From Xiphias gladius (Eukaryota; Chordata; Actinopteri; Istiophoriformes; Xiphiidae), in NCBI RefSeq assembly GCF_016859285.1, contig NC_053414.1:13021517-13085516 (forward strand): DNA of 64,000 bases, read 5' to 3'. The position numbers and the translations under genes were made by a program. The notes below the pieces were generated by a model, which was not told where the DNA came from, did no database searches, and saw only the letters and a program-made list of their open reading frames with translations. Shown here one piece after another: positions 55,262 through 64,000 of the stretch (position 1 is the stretch's first letter; each line of letters opens with the position of its first letter).

Positions 55262-55815
55262 CTTGAGGCAGGAGACGATTAGGTTAGCTTAGCATAAAGC
55301 CTCGAAACAGCTAGCTAGGCTGGTTCTCTCTCTCTCCAAAGTAAAAACAAACACCTATACGAGCACTTCTAAATTTCACTAAAGATCAAGTTGTATCTTA
55401 TTTCTTTAATTTGTACTGAAACAAAAATATAAAAACAAGAATTTGTGGTTTTACAGAGAACTGGATACTGTATTTCTTGGCTAACCACATTGGGGTTCAG
55501 TAACTTGTCAGAGTTGTTTCACCCAGAAATCGTTATTGTTAGTTCATGTAACTCCCTCCAAAACCACAAATTAATGTTCTGCACATTTCTGATTTCTGTT
55601 GTGTAGCTAGTCTGGCTTTAGTCTTCCAGCCCATTTTTTTCACCTAAAGCTACAAATTATTGTTTTTACACTTCTGTTTGTGTACATGTTCAACAAACGA
55701 GATACAACATGTTTATTAGCTAGCTTTAGAGGTGCTTTAACTTTGGAGAGAGCCAGGCTAGCTGTTTCCTCCTGCTTCCAGCTTTTATGCTAGGCCATGC
55801 TAATCGCCCTCTGGC
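55262..55815. mobile_element. Long palindromic (hairpin) repeat element
   Basis: The left arm (about 55278-55430) contains TTAGCTTAGCATAAAGCCTC, AACAGCTAGCTAGGCT, CTCTCCAAAGTAAAAAC and AAGTTGTATCTTATTTC. The right arm (about 55670-55812) is its reverse complement with the same landmarks in reverse order (GAGATACAACATG, AACTTTGGAGAGAGCCAGGC, TAGCTGTTTCC, TTTTATGCTAGGCCATGC). The centre is AT-rich and non-coding. It resembles a known teleost fold-back element. Confidence 0.75.
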
Positions 55816-57599
55816 TCTGGATCCAGACCTATGCCACGTTCACGTCATATCGGTGTTATCGTTATTACTAGTTTTCCACTTCTAAATAGCATTCACGACA
55901 ACATCCAAGTCACCTACAGGTGGGAAAGTTGAATCTGTCTGAAAATTCTGATATATCCGACGTAGTGCTAAAAAGTACTGAAGTGCCAGCAAAAGTCAGC
56001 CAAAGTCTGGTGTTAAAGGTAGTTAAACACTGAAATTTAATAGATAAAGTGTTTTTAACCCCTGCAGCTCTGCAACAAAACAACAGTCACTCAGAGTTGT
56101 TACGCTGTTAGAATTGTACGTCCTGTGTAGTAACCATTCATAGTATTTTTTTAGCAAACAGCTCGCTTGCTAGGTATTATGGTGTTTTGTTTCTTTCTGT
56201 TTTGTTTTGTTCGTGTTTATTGATTAAGACAGCGGGGATCTCCAGTTTCCCGATGACACGAAAGCTTGCGTAAACATGGTAATCTTTCCCGTCATTACCT
56301 TCAGTCCCACAAGAGGTGAACGCAATGTAACGCAATAACATGCTAGAGTTGTATTGATCTTCTCATCTAGCTCTTGGAAAGATACTGAATAATAACTGTT
56401 CCACATTTAAACACTTCTGAATGACCTACTATCCTGTCCACTTCTTCACCTCGGCTCTTTTATCAGTGCACAGGAGACAAACAGTGAGGACAGTTACACG
56501 TTAGCTGTGGTTTAATGTAAATTTTTTTAATGTAAATTTCAGAACAAGGCTGCCGCTACTGATCTCCATGCTTTGATACGCTCTTGAATCGCCCAGCTTC
56601 TCATTCACAAACTCGAACAGTTTCTCAGACTGTACAAGGCACTAATCTACTGAGTTTAAGAACAAGTGTGACAGCACGAGTCATGGTGGTGTTGGTGTTG
56701 TGTGGAGAGTAGAGGTGTAATGCCGGCGCCAAATCAGTCTAAGTAGGCTAGTGGGCAAACTCCTGCCAAAAAGAGCATTACGCTAATGAGTGTGCAACAC
56801 ATCCTCACTCGTAGGAAACAGAAAACTCCCCAACAAAAATAAATTTCAACCCTTGGCTTTTAACGAGAGAAACAACACATCTCCATGGTATCAGAAAGTT
56901 TTTAAGTTTTAAGTTTTAAGTTTTTAACGAGGAGTTTTTGAGTTAGTAGTATGTAAAGAAACTGGACTCTTTTCTGTTTAATTCTGCTGTGTCTCTCTGG
57001 AAATCTGTTGTGCACTTTCATGCTGTGCCAAAAAGCACTAACCTGTATCTCTGGCATGTTATCACGCAGGCTGTTAACACATACTTGAGATTCTCTCACT
57101 TTGTCCAAACTGTTTGCTATATAGAAGCTCAGTTCTTCAGCATCTCAGAAGCAGAGACTCCATTGTTCGTGTCCTGGGCTCTTTCCTGTGAAAAAGGCAG
57201 ATATAAGTTATTGTCTATTTATCTTGTACTATATTGCTCTGTCACATCTGTCAAAACAGTAACTAGAGCTCAATAAAGGTTCCCATTATGATACAGACTC
57301 GCTGCTGGTTACAGGTATCAAAGTCCTTCCTGCTGTAATGACTGCAGTGACTTGAAGGCGTGCTTTTGAGCAAATACATCTTTGCCCTGAAGGCTTGATT
57401 AGTACAAATTCCCTTCAGCAATTATTTCTCTGTCGTGCTGCTGCTGTTGTGCAACAAAGTGATGACCAAATAACAGGAGGTCTAACCTGTTTTGTAGACA
57501 ATCATTATGCCTTGATTACGTCAGAAACCTGTTGATAGTTACTCTAATAATGCACTGTGAACTGCAAGTGTAGCGGCTTTAATCCCACGGAATCACAAG

Positions 57600-58338
57600 C
57601 TAGAGCTGAAAAACAAGTTGATTAATTAATAATTTATAGTTAACTGATAAGTTATAGTAAAATTAATCTGCAACAATTTTGATGACTGATTAACCCTATA
57701 AGTCATTTTTTTAAGCAAAAATGTCAAAATGTACTGGTTCCAGCTTCTCAAATGTGAATATTTTCTGGTTTTCACAGTCTTGTCTGATAGTAAAAACAAT
57801 TTAATTTGCTGAGACATTTAGTCATTAATTGATTAGTTAATTGTCAGACAATAATTTTCATTTTCTGAGCAAGTATACCACCAATTCATTGGTTCCAGGT
57901 TCTCAAAATGGAAATATTAGCTTATTTGTAGTCTTCTACGATAGTACATTGAATATCTTTGGGTCCATTTAGCATGTGATCTGGAGCTTTCAATCATATC
58001 ACACAATCTTCTTTGAAAGACAGAGTTTGAAATTTTGAAACTGTTAAGTAAACATGGTCGAGAAGTTCTTGAAATTTGATCACCTACGTTTCCTTGATAA
58101 CTGGATATACTCCACCTGCTGATGAAGATCATGTGAAATAATAATAGAAAAGCTCCAGAACAGCTACCATGTGGACCTTGAGGTGAGATTGTTTATTTAG
58201 GTGAAGAACTCTGAGACTGTTGGTCAGACAAAGCAAGGCATTTAAAGACATCACCTTACCATTTTATAGACCAAACGATAAATAGAAAAAGTAATGTGTG
58301 TCGTAATGGAGATTTAAATTATTTATTAGTTGCAGCCT
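57600..58338. mobile_element. Composite MITE copies (AGTTGCAGC-TIR family)
   Basis: Two partial copies lie in series. The landmark TGGTTCCAG(C/G)TTCTCAAA occurs at about 57737 and 57891. An unrelated segment (about 57968-58200) follows, then the family's end (GGTCAGACAAAGCAAGGCAT ... TTTATTAGTTGCAGCC). Confidence 0.55.
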
Positions 58339-58639
58339 AGAGAGCGCACAGATGGCATACATGCAGCTCTCCTCCGCAGCGTTTGGTCTGCAGCATGTGT
58401 CGAGTTTGTGGCGTTTTTGTGGATCATTAGGTGTTAATCCACACAGAGGAACAGAAACCAATTAAAGCGTTGTAAATTATTATGTGCCTGGGTCAGGCTG
58501 TTGAGGCCTGTATTTGTAGGATGGAGAATTTCCGCCTTTTCTTACAGAATTGTAAATACAGGACATAGGAGTGTAAGGAGTAGGCGTGTTACTAATCAGT
58601 GTTTTCATTATTGATTAATCTGTAAATTAATTTCAGCCA

Positions 58640-59205
58640 TACTAGTGGTGCGGCTCAACGGATAGCAATGCTGGTTGGTCCCCCACTTTGTTCCAGACCG
58701 AAATACTCTCAACAACTACTGGGTGGATTGCCATGACATTTTGTACACACATTCATGGTCCCCAGGGGATGAATAAATGACCAATGATTTTGGTGATTGC
58801 TGACTTTTCCTCGCACACCTCCAGTAGGTTGACTTTGTTGATTTGTAGTGAAATATCTCCATAACAGATGGAAGGATTGCCATGACATTTGGTACATATA
58901 TTCAAGGTCTCCAGAGGATGAATTGCAAGAACTGTGGTGATTGTAGTGTCATCTTTAGGTCAAACTTTGACCAATATGTTGGCTTGTGACTGAATGTCTG
59001 CAAAACTAATGACTTTCCCATCAGCCTCAGCTGTGCTTTGTGCTCAGCGTGAATTAGTAAATGTTAGCGTGCTAACATGCCCAACCTAAAAAAGTTAACA
59101 TGGTAAACATTATACTTGCTAAACATCAGCATATTAGCATTGTCATTGTGAGCATGTTAGCATCACAGAGCTGCTAGCATAGCTGTTCACTCTCAGTCTT
59201 GTGTT
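58640..59205. repeat. Dispersed teleost repeat (GGATTGCCATGACATTT / GCTAACATGC)
   Basis: It has two internal GGATTGCCATGACATTT units (about 58724 and 58874), then TGCAAAACTAATGACTTTCC, CATCAGCCTCAGCTGTGCTT, AATGTTAGCGTGCTAACATG and GCATTGTCATTGTGAGCATG. I recall this exact landmark order as a very abundant percomorph repeat. A partial copy is at about 63225-63425. Confidence 0.7.
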
Positions 59206-59254
59206 AAAATGATTTATTTAGTGTCAAATGGTCGTAAAATTGTTCTTCACAGAA

Positions 59255-59405
59255 CCAAAGTTACCTTCTTCAAATTGCTTGTTTTGTCCAACTAGCAGCC
59301 CGAGCCCCACAGATATTTAATTTACAAGAATATAAAACAGAAAAAAAAACCTCACATTTGAGCAGCTTGAAGGAACCAAATTGATTAACTGACCAACTGT
59401 TTAAG
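59255..59405. mobile_element. MITE fragment (AGTTGCAGC-TIR family)
   Basis: TTCAAATTGCTTGTTTTGTC, AACTAGCAGCCCGAGCCCC and CACATTTGAGCAGCTTGAAG match the interior of the family. Both ends are missing. Confidence 0.5.
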
Positions 59406-60419
59406 CGAAATAAATGTGTGTGCTTGTGTCCTCTAGCAGCAACCGAAACTCTGTGTGTGTCAAGTATTCCTGTTTACCCTAACGCTGGATTATATCGCTG
59501 ATTTGGTAACAAGTTAGAAACAGCCTGAAGGTGAACGAGATCATCTCACATGTCTTCTGTTGCTTTTCAAAACAGACATTGTGCCTTGAGGTGGTTGTGG
59601 ACAACCTGATGTTGCCACTAAAGGAGGCCTCATATATGACTATACCTCCAGAACAAAGCCCCCGGGGGCCTTAAGTCTCTGACTCCACCGCCACTCCCCC
59701 TGTGGTTCACTCTTAGTTAAAACAAATGAAGCCCTGCCTCCCTGCCCAGCAGGACCACGGCGACTTCATGGTGTTTGTGTCCTGTCACATTCAATCCTAC
59801 TGTTCTCACACTGTTAATGAAACTGCTGATACTGTCTTATACTATCTCTTTCAGGACTCTTGGAGATCTATGAGACAATATTATCTACAAACCTGTGGAA
59901 TAATGTATATTTTATGATGCATTTACAGTATCTTCAAATATCGTACATGGTTGGATAAGTAAAATGTGGTGTTTTCATTGTTTTGTTAGTTGTTTTTTTT
60001 TTTTAATTATTGTTGAGTTAAAAATGTATTTATTCAATGGATTTGAAGGTTAAACTGATCAGCCCTTACTGGTCAACACCAGCCGTTCCTCTAATGGAGA
60101 TGAAGGGAAACCACTGAAGGGTGACCAATCAAGATCAGATGTTTTGAGGCTTAAATGGTTTGTAAAGTATTAGATGGATTTTGTTTTTTAGGAGAAAAAT
60201 CCTTTCAGATGTACAGTCCAAATTGATCTTGATAATGTCAACAAAATTGTTTTGTCCGACCAAAAATTCAAAACCAAAAAATATTAAATATACAATGATA
60301 TGAAACTGAGAAAAGCAGCAGGTTTAAATAAATACATTTAATATTGATATATTTATTAATGTAAATATTTGATGTTTTTTCTTTGATTATATATCTTAAA
60401 AGTGGGCAGTTTCTGCTTA

Positions 60420-60734
60420 AGGGCTGCCACTAATGCTCATGTTCATTATTGATTAATGTGACCGTTGTTTTCTCAAATAACTGATTCATCTTTTAGTCGA
60501 TAAAAGGTCAGAAAATAGTAAAAAATACTCATCACAATTTCCGGAAGCCAAAGCAGACATCTTTAACCTGCTTGTTTTCTCTCACAGACCCACACTTTAT
60601 CAATTCCAAAGTATTCAGATTACAATGTTAATAAAACTGCAAAAAAAACTGCAAATCTTCAAATTTGAGAAGCTTTTGAGATATTTCCTATTAAAATAGT
60701 TGCGTATTAATTTTCTGTTGATTGTTTCAGCCCT
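60420..60734. mobile_element. MITE copy with matching ends (AGTTGCAGC-TIR family)
   Basis: It starts AGGGCTGCCACTAATG and ends GTTGATTGTTTCAGCCCT. It is full length apart from small deletions. Confidence 0.65.
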
Positions 60735-63224
60735 GTTTTATCATATTCCTTATCTCTTTTTTTGCTACAAGATTTATTTCGGATCTGCAGTTAATTTTGT
60801 ACACTGTAGACATGTGAGAAGTCAACAATCTGTAATTTGGTAGACAAGTTTTAAATGGATCCGGCATTTGTTGCTTTTGTGTTGCAATCAGACCTAATTA
60901 CAGTGACGTGTTATATGATTTTTTTTTTTCATTAATTAATTTTTTTTTCCAATATTTGTGTATCACTTGCCATTTGATGCTAGATGCACTCAGGCACAGC
61001 TAGCAAACACTTTCATATTTGTCATATTTAAGGGCCCAGGCTTTAGGAAACAATCTGCCGGTGGATGTTAAGGATGATTACTGTACTTGTCCTGACAATG
61101 GTTTGGAAATCCTAAAATGCTCTTATGTAACCGGAGAGCCTGCACGTGACCGCAGAACCTCTCACTGTTATTGTCACACGCAGAGCGCCTGAAGACCACC
61201 AGCCTCTCTTAACAAACCCGCTCCTGCTGTTTCTTGTCACCGCAGGGCAGGGTCATTTACACAGGGGAGCATAATGACTTTTTAAACAATAGCCTCAAAA
61301 GACCCGTTTGTATTTCCAATCAATGCCTTTTCTCTTCACTGTTACATCACTGTCACTCAGATCAGTTGTGCCAGGTTGTCCTGCACGTTTCTGACATGAC
61401 AGCTGTCCGACCGTTTGAGGATTATCTGGTGCTGCTACCACGTGGGGCACACAGGGAGAGGATTAACTTAAAAAAAAAAAAAAAAACAGAGAGAGTGAGT
61501 CTGTGGATCTATGCAATGTCGAGCTCCCATTGCTCTTGTACAAGTTTTTCAGGCTGCAGGGAGGTGACACCGTGAAGGCCACAGGAAAGAGGAATACTCA
61601 GGGCTCCATTAGGACACTGAGTGAACCAGAGTGTGTAAGAATCCGACTCTGCTTGTTAGCTCATAATGTTCTCTAGCCCCAGGTTCTGCCTCTTATGTAT
61701 TAACATTACATTTGAGTCTCAGATCTAGGGGCCCGTATTCTGAAGAATAAATTCCTAGAATAGCATTTTAAAAAATTTACCACTGTCATGAAGATATGTT
61801 TCAGAATACTCAGACACTTTTGTCAGTCTGGATAAAAAATACTCTGTCTGCAGTATGTTTGTTGTGATGCTGTTTCCTGTCCTGGTAGCATGGAAATGGC
61901 ACACTGTATCTGCTTGCTTGTGTTAATTTTTTAGCTACCGTCTTTGTTTGAATTAGTAGAGTCCCACCTTGGGAAGCGGATGAAATATATATGTTTTTAA
62001 TGCAGACTGCAAGAAGAGTCTAAGCACTAAGTTTTGCTCCATGACCTTCGGGGTTTTTCGAAACTGGCACCGGGGGAAATAAATGGTCTCGTGTTCATCT
62101 AGGTCTCCATCCACAAAAGTCACTGTGCTCTTTTGATCCCGTTCCCCCTTGTCACCATCTCCAGAGTTCACATGTACAGGCTTGCAGTTGAACCTTAATG
62201 ATATTATTGCATGGAGCATAAATGTTCTTATAATAAATACATATATAATAAACAAGCAAAGTTAATTTGCGACCCCTTGTCAGAGGGTATATATTTTTGT
62301 GAGCTATGAACACTTGAAACAAAGAGTTATTTTTCACCCTCTCACACTGTTATTTTTTAATAAGTTCTATAGGCGTACATATGCAAATATATCTAGTAGT
62401 ATTTCACAAGAAAATAGCAAAGATAAGAAAAATGTCTGTTAAAAATAATGATTTTAAGTAACAGGTATGTTTTTTCATATTTCCCTCAGTTGTTCTTCTT
62501 TCTTCTTTTTATTTCTTTGGATTACAAAGGACTTTATTTATTAACTGTGATATGCTGGCTTTCGTCAGTCCTACCCAGTTGTTTTGTTTCAAGCAAAATA
62601 TAATGTTTCTACTCAGTGTTCTTGCTGATACATAGCACTAATTTATTAACCACTGTGAAATAAAGGAAATACAACATCCAAAGCAAAAGAGTGGATCCTG
62701 AACCCCAGTTTAGGAAGCACTGTCTTAGAGCTTTTACATTATGAATGTTCAAACGGATTTTTCTCTCTTCTGGTGACGTACAGTACACGAGCAGCTATAG
62801 GACGCATTTGTTAATGTAGCGGCGTTTCAGTCAACGGTGCTCTTGTTGTTTCTGGAGTCAGAGGGTCTTAATCGTGAGGCAGATGGGTCAGCAGAGTCTG
62901 ATTCATTATTCATGAAGAGAACTAGATGGCCTTCTCCACTGATGTGTGCGTTTGTTCACTATATTGATCCCAGAGGCCTAGAGTAGCCCTAATGACCATG
63001 AAAAATGTTGTCGGAGCAAATGTAGGCTCACTCTCTGACAAGGCAAGTGGCAAATACTCTATGTACATTTGTTTATTGGACTCAACAGGTGCTTCCGTTC
63101 AAATGCTGCTAGATGGATTTTTGAACTGAGCGCTTCAACATGCAAGATCCTTAATGTCATGCAAAATTTCAAAACAGCTCATGCTAATTTTGCTGAGCAT
63201 ATATTTATTTGTAATATAATTTTA

Positions 63225-63425
63225 GCAACACTAGGGGCATGTCTTCAGGGATGGCAATGATGGTGGGTCAGTCGGCCAGACTGAAATATCTCAACAACTA
63301 CAAGATAGATTACCAAGAAAATTTTTTACAGATATTCATGGGCCATAGAGGATAAATCTCGCTGACTTTGATTGATTTCCTCTAGTGCCACAGTGAGTTG
63401 GACATTTTTGGTTCAAGGCAAGGAT
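63225..63425. repeat. Partial copy of the GGATTGCCATGA-type repeat
   Basis: ACTGAAATATCTCAACAACT, CAGATATTCATGGGCCATAG and TTTCCTCTAGTGCCACAGTG are diverged landmarks of the repeat at 58640-59205. Confidence 0.55.
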
Positions 63426-64000
63426 TCATATCCCACTCAGCCGAAGTGTGTTTTTCCTTGGCGTGAGATTTCACAGACAAACACTTTAACACGTCAGTGA
63501 GCTGCACGTTCAGTGTGTCGACTATCACAACACGCTAATGCAGTTAGCTAATGGGTGTGATCTGATTAGGAGTGGCCTCCTTCAGCCCGATAATAGGTTG
63601 GGCACTGCAGCAGTGCGGCGTCTGTGTATTGTTTAGAGAGAGCGGCTGAGCCTATATATAAATGCAAGCTAATCCCCTTGAGTCACAGAAAGTGAAACTC
63701 ACCTTGACTACAGTTACTATGGATAGGATGGATGGATGGAGGGCCTTTAGCTGCTCAGACTAAACACTGTACACTGTGTTAATTTAAGTGATAAGCATCC
63801 CTGTGACTTGTTCGGAGTGCTCTGAGGGACAAGCTCATTGCCTTTGCTGAATAATTGATCATCCTTCAGCCATTTTTTCATTTATTATGTATATATTTGA
63901 CGAATAGTAAATTCTGCAATATGAAGCATCTCCTTTGCATATCAATTCCTCAGACAGTGCCTCTTGAACTAATTTTAGAACATCAAACCTCATTTTGTGC

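Larger units (their letters stand above)
52683..64000 (+). other. Repeat-rich stretch, probably a long first intron; no exon recognised
   Basis: AT-rich DNA dominated by MITE copies, a long palindrome and minor repeats listed separately. Stretches about 56000-57590 and 61000-63220 hold nothing I can name. Short open frames show no domains or conserved splice context. Confidence 0.4.

Overview
The window is nuclear DNA from a teleost fish, most likely a percomorph. Two well-conserved vertebrate genes are split into many short exons by compact introns, and the intergenic and intronic DNA carries familiar teleost dispersed repeats: hAT-like MITEs, TIR elements, a LINE tail, GT microsatellites and the ACAAAGAGAC-type minisatellite. 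No prokaryotic features, CRISPR arrays, rRNA or tRNA genes were seen.

Layout. (1) 586-1014, minus strand: a serine-rich first coding exon of a gene that leaves the left edge; not identified. (2) 7941-15222, plus: G3BP2, the stress-granule scaffold, 12 coding exons, 508 codons with a 60-nt exon that is probably optional (488 without it). (3) 19085-19507, minus: a small secreted, Ser/Asp-tailed protein. Its position and convergent orientation relative to G3BP2 suggest a teleost counterpart of ODAPH. This is a hypothesis, not an identification. (4) 23201-46826, plus: USO1 (p115/TAP golgin-like ER-Golgi tether), 24 constitutive coding exons giving 951 residues, plus four small frame-preserving candidate cassette exons (12, 54, 15 and 21 nt). 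(5) 50.1-52.7 kb: a CpG-rich promoter region and the probable first coding exon of a further plus-strand gene, whose first intron would run past the right edge. No other exon was found in the last 11 kb.

G3BP2-USO1 adjacency matches the known vertebrate neighbourhood (human 4q21: ODAPH-CDKL2-G3BP2-USO1). Here G3BP2 and USO1 point the same way, whereas in human they are divergent. This would fit inversion of an ODAPH-CDKL2-G3BP2 block with CDKL2 lost or moved. The two genes act in different processes (RNA granules; vesicle tethering), so the linkage is ancestral synteny, not an operon.

The most interesting material is the unannotated-looking splicing layer. Three symmetric small exons are packed into the acidic linker of the USO1 head. 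A 21-nt microexon (GDKIIRR) has a 76-bp GT tract starting 9 nt after its donor. G3BP2 carries an optional 20-codon insert just ahead of its RRM. The right third is dominated by nested and palindromic MITE-type repeats.
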